A stretch of 40,197 nucleotides of DNA, taken from NCBI GenBank assembly GCA_020627965.1, contig JAHDFX010000022.1, positions 1 through 40,197 of the forward strand, read 5' to 3'. Shown piece by piece: positions 24,887-33,650 of the stretch (the stretch's first letter is position 1; each line of letters begins with the position of its first letter). The notes beneath the pieces were generated by a model, which saw only the letters and a program-made list of their open reading frames with translations, had not been told where the DNA came from and searched no databases. A program made the position numbers and the translations under genes. Source of the stretch: Saprospiraceae bacterium. GTDB taxonomy: Bacteria > Bacteroidota > Bacteroidia > Chitinophagales > Saprospiraceae.

Positions 24887-26191
24887 TTAAAAGACTTTTT
24901 TACAATTATCAATGATGGTATGAAGTGTCTTTTCTTTATCTATGTTTTCAATAACCAGGTAGTTGTTTTTTTTGGAAGATTTTTTATTTAGTTCTTCAAA
25001 AAGATGACGATATTTTTTTGTTAATAGCTCAATAGTACTGATAGGCAATTCCTGTTTTCTGGCATGGATTGTATTGGCATCAGCAAATAAGAAAAAATTG
25101 AGAGAAGGCTTTTGTACAAACCGATATAGCCCTCTGCTAAGTCCTTGAGGAACCTGTAGGTTCGAACGTTTTCCATCTATGATAAAATCGAAATAATAGC
25201 GATCATAGAGTACAAAATAACCTCTGCGAATATACTTGGCATGAATATAAATTTGCCCAAATAAATAATCGCTATAATAGTAAAAGAACCGTATGAGCGA
25301 ACTTAGGCTATTCTTATTGCTGCCACTATGCGGAAGGGTGGAAACTGTTCGTTGTTCCGCATTTTTTTTACCGTATTTCCAGGCGCTTATTATGGGAAGT
25401 AAGGAAGGTCGATGACGCAATACGACTACTTTTTTTCTGTATTTCTCAGTCAGCGTTTTTTTAGTGAGATCAATGATTGTACTTTTTCCTGCACCGTCAA
25501 CGCCGCTAAAAGTGATGATTTTTCCCTTATTGCTAAAAACTTCCCTCACTTTATCTAAACCATACTCTGTCAGGTGCCTGATTTTTCGCCAAATGTTATT
25601 TTGGGTTTGATTTTCTAAATATCTGATAATTTGTTTTCTTAAAGAGGTATCAAATTGGGCGAATTGTTCAAAAGAAAGTATTGTCGATTGATATTTATCA
25701 TTGAATTGTTCTAATAGCTGCTGCTGTTCATAGTCTGGAAAACTATTAAAATGTTTGATATACTTTTGCGGTACACCGCTATAATTCAAAGCATTGAACA
25801 ATACAACATGTTCAAGTAAAAAGATGGTGGAATAAACAGAAATTCCTTGTACATTTATTGTCTTGCTTGCAAAAACATCTGCTGTATTTAAGTATTCGTA
25901 TTGTTTTCGAACCAGCTTAAATAAAACATCTAACTGCAAAAAGCTATTATCATTGAAATGAATGAAAAACTGTTGCATAGATTGCAGATGAGTGATCTGA
26001 AATTCTTCGACGAGTGGATGCTCTTGAATAAAGCTCAGAATAGTATTGACTTCGAGAGGTTTCACCAATACATCAATATCAGCGTAAGAGTCGGACGCTG
26101 TTTTTTCATCCAGATGTTTTAAGACGACACCCTCAATCGTGTTAAGATGCCTAAAGAGTTCCTCACTGAATTCTTGTTTAGCGTTCATCAT
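24887..26191 (-). CDS. Nucleotidyltransferase-like domain fused to a thymidylate-kinase-like P-loop kinase
   Basis: A 434-residue two-domain protein. Residues 1-130 look like a Pol-beta-type nucleotidyltransferase: YADIDVLVKP gives the DxD pair (Asp38, Asp40) and FLQLDVLF a third acid (Asp88). Residues 222-434 resemble dTMP kinase: P-loop GVDGAGKST (230-238), a DRY motif in LYDRYYFDFIIDGKR, and a lid-like region near the end. The length is about twice that of dTMP kinase (about 210), so this is not the housekeeping tmk. The substrate is unknown; its place in an EPS block suggests a sugar, lipid-linked sugar or nucleotide-related intermediate. It heads the second EPS block after a 101-nt gap. 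Alternative start Met2 is equivalent. Confidence 0.72.
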   Translation of the reverse strand: MMNAKQEFSEELFRHLNTIEGVVLKHLDEKTASDSYADIDVLVKPLEVNTILSFIQEHPLVEEFQITHLQSMQQFFIHFNDNSFLQLDVLFKLVRKQYEYLNTADVFASKTINVQGISVYSTIFLLEHVVLFNALNYSGVPQKYIKHFNSFPDYEQQQLLEQFNDKYQSTILSFEQFAQFDTSLRKQIIRYLENQTQNNIWRKIRHLTEYGLDKVREVFSNKGKIITFSGVDGAGKSTIIDLTKKTLTEKYRKKVVVLRHRPSLLPIISAWKYGKKNAEQRTVSTLPHSGSNKNSLSSLIRFFYYYSDYLFGQIYIHAKYIRRGYFVLYDRYYFDFIIDGKRSNLQVPQGLSRGLYRFVQKPSLNFFLFADANTIHARKQELPISTIELLTKKYRHLFEELNKKSSKKNNYLVIENIDKEKTLHTIIDNCKKVF

Positions 26192-26207
26192 CTAATTCTA
26201 CTTTTAT

Positions 26208-26230
26208 TACAATACACTTAATGTATTGTA
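26208..26230. repeat. Palindrome in the leader of the second EPS block
   Basis: A perfect 9-bp inverted repeat, TACAATACA (26208-26216) and TGTATTGTA (26222-26230), with a 5-nt centre, ends about 17 nt upstream of the start codon at 26191. It overlaps the weak sigma54-like element. It could be an operator or a leader hairpin. Confidence 0.5.
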
Positions 26231-26242
26231 AATTAATGCCAA
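26226..26242 (-). promoter_or_regulatory. Weak sigma54-like element upstream of the second EPS block
   Basis: The minus strand reads TTGGCATTAATTTACAA. The -24 half (TTGGCA) is good, but the -12 half is TTACA instead of TTGCA and the spacing is one base short. By itself this would not be called. It is noted because a copy of the palindromic enhancer candidate lies about 60 bp further upstream. Confidence 0.25.
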
Positions 26243-26292
26243 GTATTAATGCATTGATTTATAGTAGTTTTTAAAGTTGAGCTTATTTTGTT

Positions 26293-27747
26293 TTATCCCA
26301 TTTTGGGAATAAAGTTCTTGATTTTAGAGTTTTGAGAATTAACTTCCTTTGAGTAGTTGTGTTCAGATTTTAGTTCTTTTTCCAATGCTTGTTGCCAACA
26401 TTGGATAAGCCAGTTTGCTTGGGTATGTAAATGCTTTTGGCGTGTATAGATATCCAGGTAATAGCTAATGGTATAAAGCAGGTAAAACTGTTTGTGCAGA
26501 TCGAAGTCAATGGAGAAACGGATACACATAGCATTGACTATTTCATTGCTTTTCAATTTTTCCAATCGCTGTTCAATGTCCTTAAAATTTATCTTTTCCA
26601 ACAAAACACCGCTTTGAAAAACGAAATGAAACATATCATACATTAAAGGGAACTTTGTATCTGCCAGTTCCCAATCATAGATATGAATTTTCTCTTTGCT
26701 TAAGAACAAATTCCAGGGCGTAAAATCTCCATGAGCCAATCCTACAGAGAAATGGGGGATTGCAGTCAGTTTTTCACAGAAAGTCTCAAGGTCTAAGGTC
26801 ATTTTCGAGATAATAGTAGGCTTGAGTCCATTACTCAAACTCCTGATATTTTTCAACTCATCCAGTTTTGTTCTGATCTGCTCAAATTGCTTGATAGAGC
26901 CTGTTGAGCATGTTTTTGCACTTCGATTGTACCATTCAAATAAGGCTTTTAAGTGCTGATCTTGCAGACTTGTACTGCTTAGTGCATTTTGGGGCTGAAT
27001 ATTGCTGACCTGGAGCGCCGCCCCTTTTTTTGTTGCCTTTGGTATGACAGATTTTTGCAGATCATAATTGGCGGTTATTTCTAGGTTAAGAAATTCGTTT
27101 TGAATTAGTTCAGTTGCTTTTTCTGTAATGGGGATTTTAGTGAAATGGGTGGTCTTATGCCCGTCATTGCCTGCCAGAACTAATTTGCGATTTTCACCAA
27201 CTGTTCCGGTAAATAGTGCCCAGTTTGACGAGTTGCTGTGCGTTAAATAATCCTGTAATGGAATTTCTTCTTTTGTAAAAACGGAAAACTGGCTGGATAT
27301 CATTGTTTTTTTCAAGCCAACTTTCCAGCATAGTTTAAATGCCTTTTTGATGAGCTTAGCCCTTAAGCCATTGCCATTATATAAAGCCAGGAAATGAGGT
27401 TTATTTGCCTGTGCAGGGCATAGCCACCTTATTGTCCCATCAGGGTTATTGATATAATCAACCTGAAAGTGATCGTTAGCAGAATAAGCTTCGCCAAAAT
27501 TGATGATGGTAAGTATATTGTCAAATAGATAGATATTCTCTACCGACTTGCCAGATAAATTGAGGAGAGCATATTGCCCGTAAGGGTTTTGGTTTGCAAA
27601 AGACTCAAGTTCTGCAAGGTCGCCAAATATTTTTTGTTCGGCATCCATATGAGCAGGCGGAGTGGCAGCCAGTATTAGCAAGCCTGTATATTCAGGTGTG
27701 AAAACTTTTGATAGTAAGCTTATATCTTCAAATGGCAGATGTTTCAT
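26293..27747 (-). CDS. APH/choline-kinase-like phosphotransferase in the EPS locus
   Basis: A 484-residue protein with a protein-kinase-like fold in its C-terminal part. An N-lobe is seen at about 190-240 (WALFTGTVGENRKLVLAG, then a candidate Lys in HFTKIPI and Glu in LIQNEFLNLE). The catalytic loop is HGDFTPWN (His339-Asn346) and the metal motif is IYDWE (Asp358). These are the Brenner motifs of aminoglycoside phosphotransferase/choline kinase enzymes. The first 170 residues are unassigned. It is translationally coupled to wzy (4-nt overlap). An EPS-precursor or lipid substrate is more likely than an antibiotic given the context. The last codons contain the TCCCATTTTGGGA palindrome. Confidence 0.72.
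   Translation of the reverse strand: MKHLPFEDISLLSKVFTPEYTGLLILAATPPAHMDAEQKIFGDLAELESFANQNPYGQYALLNLSGKSVENIYLFDNILTIINFGEAYSANDHFQVDYINNPDGTIRWLCPAQANKPHFLALYNGNGLRAKLIKKAFKLCWKVGLKKTMISSQFSVFTKEEIPLQDYLTHSNSSNWALFTGTVGENRKLVLAGNDGHKTTHFTKIPITEKATELIQNEFLNLEITANYDLQKSVIPKATKKGAALQVSNIQPQNALSSTSLQDQHLKALFEWYNRSAKTCSTGSIKQFEQIRTKLDELKNIRSLSNGLKPTIISKMTLDLETFCEKLTAIPHFSVGLAHGDFTPWNLFLSKEKIHIYDWELADTKFPLMYDMFHFVFQSGVLLEKINFKDIEQRLEKLKSNEIVNAMCIRFSIDFDLHKQFYLLYTISYYLDIYTRQKHLHTQANWLIQCWQQALEKELKSEHNYSKEVNSQNSKIKNFIPKMG
26296..26308. promoter_or_regulatory. Palindromic upstream site (candidate enhancer), copy 2
   Basis: TCCCATTTTGGGA, identical to the site at 21762-21774, is embedded in the last codons of the APH-like gene and centred 111 bp upstream of the start codon of the next gene (26191). 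Confidence 0.5.
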
Positions 27748-29000
27748 AAGGAATAACGTTTAGTGAGCGGATTGAATGTTAGGCGTTTTGTCAGGGTGAT
27801 GGTGAAAAAAAGAATAATGAATTGATAAAACATAATTCCGTAATTAGATTCACCGAATATGCCAAACTCTGTCAGGGAATTGATGATTAGAGGTATTAAG
27901 ATACTGACAACCATTAGTTTCAGTTTTTTATCTTCTGATGCGACTATGGCATAAGTGGTGGCAGCCATTTGTAGAATGACTATGAAGGCACCAACTAAGC
28001 CCAGATTCAACAACACTTGAACAAAAGTATTGTGTGTCATAGCAGCAGCATAGGCGTGTATACTATCGAATTTATCAGAGTAACTAATTCTCATAAAACC
28101 AAAACCCCAAATCGGCTCTCTTGGAAAGCTATCATTGATGAGGTCTGTCCAGAAGGGCAAACGCCCTGTCATGCTAAGTACTTCTTCGATGTCTCCTGTT
28201 TTTACAATAATGGTATTTACAATAACAGGTAAGGCAAGTACTCCGGTAATAATAGAACCTAGTTTGATTAATTTGTTCTTAGACAAGTACACGAAGAGTG
28301 CCATGACTAGTGCGAAAGCCCCCAGAGATGATCTTGATTGGGTCAGTAATAAAACAGCAATACAGATGGCTACGACAGGTACATGAATGCTTTTCTTTTT
28401 ATGACAATACAATTCAAAAGTAGACATAGCTGCTCCAAGCACGACCAACATGCCCAATTCATTGGGATTAATAATAAAACCGCCCAATCGGGATACTTCG
28501 CCACCATGCGTTTGGCGATAAAATAATTCAGGGTCGATAAATAAGCCAATAACAAAGCCAACAGAAATAATACCAATGGATACGCCCAATATATGGGCAA
28601 AACGAATTTGTTCGGGGAATAGCTCGATTGAAGCCAGTAAAAGCATGGTATATAAAGCCACAAAAACCAGACTTTCTGTAGTCATAATCCATTGTAATGA
28701 TGAGAAACCAATGCCAGAACTCCACAAAAAAGACAGGAGTCCTAAGAGGAGATAGCAGCCATAAAAAATAAGCGGAAGTATATTTACTTTTTTAATTTGG
28801 GCGGTTGGTAATTTGGTCATTAGAATGAGGAACATAGCCCCCGAAAAAGAGGTTACACACAAACGAAGTGCTATTTTCACAACTCTGGTAACACCAATAG
28901 AGTCGGGAAATAACGTAAAATAACTGCATATTCTGACTGCCATGACAAGTGTCAGAATGAGCAGCAAAAGCCTGCCTTGTTGTGTAGATTTAGCTTTCAT
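27744..29000 (-). CDS. Wzy/WaaL-like polysaccharide polymerase or O-antigen ligase family membrane protein
   Basis: A 418-residue polytopic inner-membrane protein with about 10-12 hydrophobic segments, starting with LLLLILTLVMAVRICSYFTL. A periplasmic loop near residues 270-325 contains WGFGFMRISYSDKF and HNTFVQVLLNLGLVGAFIV, the H-N-x-(F/Y) region typical of the O-antigen ligase/Wzy family. It should polymerise or ligate the repeat unit at the periplasmic face. I choose the ATG at 29000; a GTG at 29006 would add two residues. It overlaps the upstream glycosyltransferase by 11 nt and the next gene by 4 nt. Confidence 0.85.
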   Translation of the reverse strand: MKAKSTQQGRLLLLILTLVMAVRICSYFTLFPDSIGVTRVVKIALRLCVTSFSGAMFLILMTKLPTAQIKKVNILPLIFYGCYLLLGLLSFLWSSGIGFSSLQWIMTTESLVFVALYTMLLLASIELFPEQIRFAHILGVSIGIISVGFVIGLFIDPELFYRQTHGGEVSRLGGFIINPNELGMLVVLGAAMSTFELYCHKKKSIHVPVVAICIAVLLLTQSRSSLGAFALVMALFVYLSKNKLIKLGSIITGVLALPVIVNTIIVKTGDIEEVLSMTGRLPFWTDLINDSFPREPIWGFGFMRISYSDKFDSIHAYAAAMTHNTFVQVLLNLGLVGAFIVILQMAATTYAIVASEDKKLKLMVVSILIPLIINSLTEFGIFGESNYGIMFYQFIILFFTITLTKRLTFNPLTKRYSL

Positions 29001-30102
29001 ATACACTCAATAGTCGGGTAGAAATTCTACGCCATGAAAATTCTTTTATAACCATTTCATAAGCATTGTCTCCCATTGATCTGAGGCGCTTATTTTTGAA
29101 TAAACTATTGGCTTTTTCCATCGCAGAAGCTACGTTTTTAGCTGTGCTTTCACCGAAAGTGATACCTGCATCCCAATTGTTTATATAAGCGTTGATATTC
29201 GTGGCTTCACTAGTAATACAAGGTCGACCGAGTGCAGCGGCTTCCAATACCGCAGTAGGAAAACCTTCCATACGAGAAGGATGCATGAAGAGGTCAATAT
29301 TACTGAGTAAAGTATATTTTTCATCACCAAAACGGGCACCATGAAAAGTGATATGATCTTCTAGTTGATGGGCAGATGTTTTTTGTTCCAGGCTAGAACG
29401 ATCTTTACCGTCTCCGATTAATTCCAGTTTTCCTGTATTGCCATTGTCCAGGTATAATTTGAAGCCATCAATCAGGTTATCTAGCCCTTTGTGATATGCA
29501 TCAAGGCGACCGCAAAACCCAAATATGGGTCTGTCATTTTCCGTTTTTTTGGTGTTCTTCGGGAAATCGGGTATGATTTGTCCATTGGGTATCATACATT
29601 TATTGGGAACAGACATCATGCTTTCCAAATGGCTGACTTCTCCCTGTCCCAACAAATGTACTTTATGGGCATTTTTGATGATAAAAGATTCAAAGAGGCG
29701 GAAATATATTTTTTTCTTAACACCGCTTTTCAACATGGCTCCCTGTGTCAATGCACCATGTGGCGTATACACGTAGGGGATATTGTCCTTAACCAATGTT
29801 TTTGCCAGATGATAAAATTCAGGAATAAAAGAGCCGTGGAGATGAACCAGACTCTCTTTTTCTAATGCTTGAATAGTAGAACGAAGCTCTGTACTTAGTG
29901 TCCATTTATTACTCAGTTGTTGAAATAGGGTAGTTGGGTAATTCCTTGCCGGATAATCATGACTCAACGAATTGGCGATCCCCCAAAGGTTCACATTGTG
30001 TCCTAATTCAGTCATAGTAGTACATAGCTGGTGTGCTACCTTATTTACACCATTCATACGTTCGGGGTTGGCTTTGCCTAATACGAGATGGATTATTTTC
30101 AT
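28990..30102 (-). CDS. Family 4 glycosyltransferase (GT-B)
   Basis: A 370-residue GT-B enzyme. The N-terminus MKIIHLVLGKANPERMNGVNKVAHQL has the acceptor-domain Gly loop and VYTPHGALTQGAML. The donor domain has FGFCGRLDAYHKGLDNLIDGF, LELIGDGKDRSSLEQ and MHPSRMEGFPTAVLEAAALGRPCITSEATNINAYI, the E-x7-E motif. The PHGAL motif is common among capsule/EPS glycosyltransferases. It is embedded between wzx and wzy with overlaps of 4 and 11 nt and so is translationally coupled to both. Confidence 0.88.
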   Translation of the reverse strand: MKIIHLVLGKANPERMNGVNKVAHQLCTTMTELGHNVNLWGIANSLSHDYPARNYPTTLFQQLSNKWTLSTELRSTIQALEKESLVHLHGSFIPEFYHLAKTLVKDNIPYVYTPHGALTQGAMLKSGVKKKIYFRLFESFIIKNAHKVHLLGQGEVSHLESMMSVPNKCMIPNGQIIPDFPKNTKKTENDRPIFGFCGRLDAYHKGLDNLIDGFKLYLDNGNTGKLELIGDGKDRSSLEQKTSAHQLEDHITFHGARFGDEKYTLLSNIDLFMHPSRMEGFPTAVLEAAALGRPCITSEATNINAYINNWDAGITFGESTAKNVASAMEKANSLFKNKRLRSMGDNAYEMVIKEFSWRRISTRLLSVYES

Positions 30103-31346
30103 GATCTTAAAAATTGAGTCGAATTACTTAGCAGTTTATACTGATAGAAGTAAACCGTAAGCGTTAAAATTTGTACTATACATAAGCCGCCGACAAACCC
30201 ATACAAACCGAATGTACTGAGTAAGGGCTTGGCCGCCATCAAACTAAAACCAGCTCCTATGATATAAGCGTGGAATATGGGTTTTGTAACTTCAAGTGTT
30301 CTGAATAATATTCTATAAGGAATACCTGCAAAAACGAACAGGTAAAGCAGACAAAAGCCCGGAATAAGTACGTAGTATCCTGAAATATCTACATCGTACA
30401 AAAATCGGATCAGGAACTCTCCTATGAATAGGAAGCCCAATATGCCGGCAGTCAAAGGAATCAGCCAGTTAAATGATTGAAATTTGAGGAATTTTAACAT
30501 GCCTTTAATCCCTGAAGTAGCATAAGCTTTTGCAGCTTGTACAGGCCATAAATTTTCCATAGTCAGGAATAAAATATGGCATAAGCCGGCTAATTGTTGG
30601 ACAATTCTTATTATGCCTACTGCTGCAACTCCCAATACACCGCCTGCCGCAATCAGGAAGTAATTACCGGAAGTCCATTGTAGTATTGCGGTAAGGATAA
30701 GCCATCTGGAAAATTCAAAATGTACTTTTGCCGTCTGGTAAACTTTGTTGACTTTAAAACTCAGCCCTGGCCCCAAAAAAGCAGCGATCAATAAAACGGT
30801 TAAATGACATACCGATAGTAAGATCAATACATTTTCCAGACTTGCATAACCAGCCATTTTTAACCCAATAATGCCGATAAGCTGAGTGCCATAAAAAAGC
30901 GCATCAATCAATACCGCAATCTGTATCTGCATGCGGGAAAAACAATATTTTCTGTAAAAATCATACAGTAATTGTGCAGCTGCCAGGAAGGCCAAGCTAC
31001 AGAGAACAGCTATAGAAAATTCTACAAGATTAAGAATATTGGCAATACTCCCACCAAGAAAAGTCAGCCCAAATGTCAATAGAGCAAGCAATACCTGTAA
31101 GGAGTATACTGTACTGAAATAGTCAGGTTGTTCATTTTTTGAGCCTAGTGTTAGTAGGGGTTTGGTAATGAAAGCCATGTTGAAGCTTAGCGCAAATAAT
31201 ATCACCATCCACAAAAGGGTGAACTCACCAAAAGCTTCCAAGCCTAAATATCTGGCAAGCAGGATGCCTGTCGCAAAATTGCCGCCGCTTACGATCATTT
31301 GGTCAAAGATCCCTAAGCTTGTATTGCTTTTGAGTTTAGAGATCAT
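30099..31346 (-). CDS. Wzx-like polysaccharide flippase (MATE/MOP superfamily)
   Basis: A 415-residue polytopic membrane protein with about 12 hydrophobic helices. The N-terminal region LGIFDQMIVSGGNFATGILLARYLGLEAFGEFTLLWMVI is the typical start of polysaccharide-biosynthesis (RfbX/Wzx) transporters. It should flip the undecaprenyl-linked repeat unit across the inner membrane. It lies 2 nt after the Wzc stop and overlaps the next gene by 4 nt. Confidence 0.85.
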   Translation of the reverse strand: MISKLKSNTSLGIFDQMIVSGGNFATGILLARYLGLEAFGEFTLLWMVILFALSFNMAFITKPLLTLGSKNEQPDYFSTVYSLQVLLALLTFGLTFLGGSIANILNLVEFSIAVLCSLAFLAAAQLLYDFYRKYCFSRMQIQIAVLIDALFYGTQLIGIIGLKMAGYASLENVLILLSVCHLTVLLIAAFLGPGLSFKVNKVYQTAKVHFEFSRWLILTAILQWTSGNYFLIAAGGVLGVAAVGIIRIVQQLAGLCHILFLTMENLWPVQAAKAYATSGIKGMLKFLKFQSFNWLIPLTAGILGFLFIGEFLIRFLYDVDISGYYVLIPGFCLLYLFVFAGIPYRILFRTLEVTKPIFHAYIIGAGFSLMAAKPLLSTFGLYGFVGGLCIVQILTLTVYFYQYKLLSNSTQFLRS

Positions 31347-31348
31347 GC

Positions 31349-33634
31349 TTAATGTTTTAAAGCTATTCCTGATGAATTAGATTTGAACCTGGGATAATAA
31401 TATTCCGAGCTTCTTCTTTTATCGTAGTTGAGTACCGTGTAGATATTGGAAATATTCCATTCAGCAAGATGAATATTTAAGGCTCTGGCTGTTCTGACTT
31501 TGGTCATTTTTCTTCTAAGTATAAAAATGTTAACATCACTATTTTGCATCAGCAATAAAGCATCAGGAACAATGCCCAGAGGAGGTGTATCAAAAATAAC
31601 CAGATCGTAATCGTCACTTACAGCCTGAACGATCTCTTCTGCTCTTGAAGAAAAAATAAAAGCAGATGGAATATTCGACAACTGGCCAGCAACCAGGATG
31701 TCCAGGTTATTATCATAATTCACGATGGAGTCCTTTATTGAGGTATCTCCTTGTAATACAACAGAGACTCCTCGTTCATTACTTAGCCCAAATTTCTTAT
31801 GAACATCCGGTTTTCGCATATCAAGATCGATCAATAGTACTTTTCGTCCAATGAGTGCAGCAGCTCGCGCAAGGTTGGTTGTTGTATGCGTTTTTCCTTC
31901 TTTCGACTTCATTGAGCTAATCGTCAGCACTTGTGCCCTATGTGGGGATATAGTGCTTCTTCGCAAAATTTCAAGATTGGTGTAAAGACTGGAAAACACA
32001 TCTACCAGGGCATCTTCTCCTTTTTTTTGCTTTCTTATAGTTCCCAATACAGGTGTGTTTACAAGATGGGCAAGCTCTTCTTTTGTCCTGACCCTCGCAA
32101 ATAAGAAATGGAGTAGATAAGATAGTATTAAGCTAAAGAACAAAGCAAAAAACATAAATACACCATAGATCAATGGTTTGTTGGGCCAGACAGAATGCTT
32201 GGGTAATTCAGCTCTGTCTATGATTTGATGCAGAGAAGTTTCAGAGGCTTCAGCGATCTCCAGTTCTGTCTGTTTTTCGACCAGATGATTATACAACTGT
32301 TCTTTGATCTTTACCTGTCTGGCCAACATCACCAATTGCCTTTCTTTATCTGGAAAAGTTTGTAGGGCTGTTTTTCTGCTGAAGATATTTTTTTCTATTT
32401 CTTGTCTTTTTAGCTCGAGATTGGACAATGTCTTTCTTGTACTTTCTCCAATAAATACTCTAAGTGCATCTGTTTTTTCTGTGATACTTCTGATTTCATC
32501 ACTCCCTCTTGTATATTTATTGAGGAGGTCAATCTTCTGTAATTCGTATGCTTGAACTTTCAGGTAGGCATCTTTAAGAACACCATCTTGTAAGGCTTCA
32601 AAATTTGGGGAAAAATCGTTCAGACTTCCTCCTGTACCTATAAAAGTAAATAAGTTGCGCATCTCAGCTTCCTGTATCTCTATGGCTACTTTTTGCAGAT
32701 CCAACTGCATTAACTCTTTTATTCCAGCATCTGTTTCTTGCTCAGCATTGATTAGATTATTCTCTGATTTGAAACCCGCCAGATTTGCTTCTGCTGTTTT
32801 GAGATCAGTGGTAGCTTCTCTTAATTGTTGATCAATAAACCGAAGCGTTTTTACTGAACGATTCGATTTGTGTTGCTTATTTTGTTCAATGTAAGTATCA
32901 ATTAAAGTATTGACAAATAACTGAGCTTTTTCAGGTATTTCATGTTTGTAATAAACCTTAAGTATTGAAATTTCTTTATCGACGGGTTTTACGAAAAAAT
33001 TTTCTTCTCCTACAGAGGATACTAATGCTTCAAGGCTGTTGAATTTGAAGGCAAAAACATCACCTTTGTTCAGTATGTTGGCTTTATCTTTAATTAATCT
33101 GTTATTTAATTTTATCGTAATGGCAAATGTCTCATTAACATATTTGTTATCTACAGTAAGCGTATCTTTTGCTGGGGCTTTTACATCGTTTTTTAACAAA
33201 AACTGTTTATCCTTAATATATTCCAGATAAAATTTCTTGTCCATTTGTGTGCTATCTAAAATGGTATATTCTAGAGAGAAAGGCGCATCTCTAAATAATT
33301 CAGTCTCTTTCAATTCACCTATTCGGTAATAGTTTACACCGTGATTTAACTTGCGAAAAGCCTCTCTTCTCAGTTGCTTGGACTTAAAGACCTCCACTTC
33401 TATCAGGAAATTCTGTTTGGTTGAAATACTAGGGATCAGGCCATCATTAAATAAAGGAACGTCTTGAATACCAACATCTCTGTTGTCGATTTTAATCGAA
33501 GCATTTGCCTGATAAGCAGTCTGGCTATATTGGATCATACGCTTAGCGGCATACATGCTCAACCCCGCAAACAAGATAATGATCGGTAAGCCTTTAAAAA
33601 CAGGCAGAACAACATTCTTTAATTCTTTATTCAT
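31349..33634 (-). CDS. Wzc-like polysaccharide co-polymerase with tyrosine autokinase domain
   Basis: A 761-residue protein from the ATG at 33634; an upstream TTG at 33661 would overlap wza and is less likely. It has an N-terminal Wzz domain with TM1 (VFKGLPIIILFAGLSMYAAKRM), a long coiled-coil region with the GNVR-like segment (about 250-470), TM2 (LIYGVFMFFALFFSLILSYLLHFLF, about 490-515), and a C-terminal BY-kinase. The kinase shows Walker A KSKEGKTHTT (Lys581), Walker A' VLLIDLDMRKP and Walker B DLVIFDTPPLGIVPDA. The Tyr-rich tail is short, with one YYY cluster. It should control EPS chain length and export together with Wza through cycles of autophosphorylation. No cognate phosphatase gene (Wzb) is visible. 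Confidence 0.9.
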   Translation of the reverse strand: MNKELKNVVLPVFKGLPIIILFAGLSMYAAKRMIQYSQTAYQANASIKIDNRDVGIQDVPLFNDGLIPSISTKQNFLIEVEVFKSKQLRREAFRKLNHGVNYYRIGELKETELFRDAPFSLEYTILDSTQMDKKFYLEYIKDKQFLLKNDVKAPAKDTLTVDNKYVNETFAITIKLNNRLIKDKANILNKGDVFAFKFNSLEALVSSVGEENFFVKPVDKEISILKVYYKHEIPEKAQLFVNTLIDTYIEQNKQHKSNRSVKTLRFIDQQLREATTDLKTAEANLAGFKSENNLINAEQETDAGIKELMQLDLQKVAIEIQEAEMRNLFTFIGTGGSLNDFSPNFEALQDGVLKDAYLKVQAYELQKIDLLNKYTRGSDEIRSITEKTDALRVFIGESTRKTLSNLELKRQEIEKNIFSRKTALQTFPDKERQLVMLARQVKIKEQLYNHLVEKQTELEIAEASETSLHQIIDRAELPKHSVWPNKPLIYGVFMFFALFFSLILSYLLHFLFARVRTKEELAHLVNTPVLGTIRKQKKGEDALVDVFSSLYTNLEILRRSTISPHRAQVLTISSMKSKEGKTHTTTNLARAAALIGRKVLLIDLDMRKPDVHKKFGLSNERGVSVVLQGDTSIKDSIVNYDNNLDILVAGQLSNIPSAFIFSSRAEEIVQAVSDDYDLVIFDTPPLGIVPDALLLMQNSDVNIFILRRKMTKVRTARALNIHLAEWNISNIYTVLNYDKRRSSEYYYPRFKSNSSGIALKH

Positions 33635-33650
33635 GATCTTTTTTGTGAGG

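Noticed and set aside
24887-26191. Housekeeping thymidylate kinase (tmk)
   Set aside because: It is twice the usual length, carries an extra N-terminal domain, and lies in an EPS operon; only the P-loop kinase fold is shared.
26293-27747. Aminoglycoside resistance gene
   Set aside because: Only the general kinase motifs match; coupling to wzy and the EPS context point to polysaccharide or lipid substrates.
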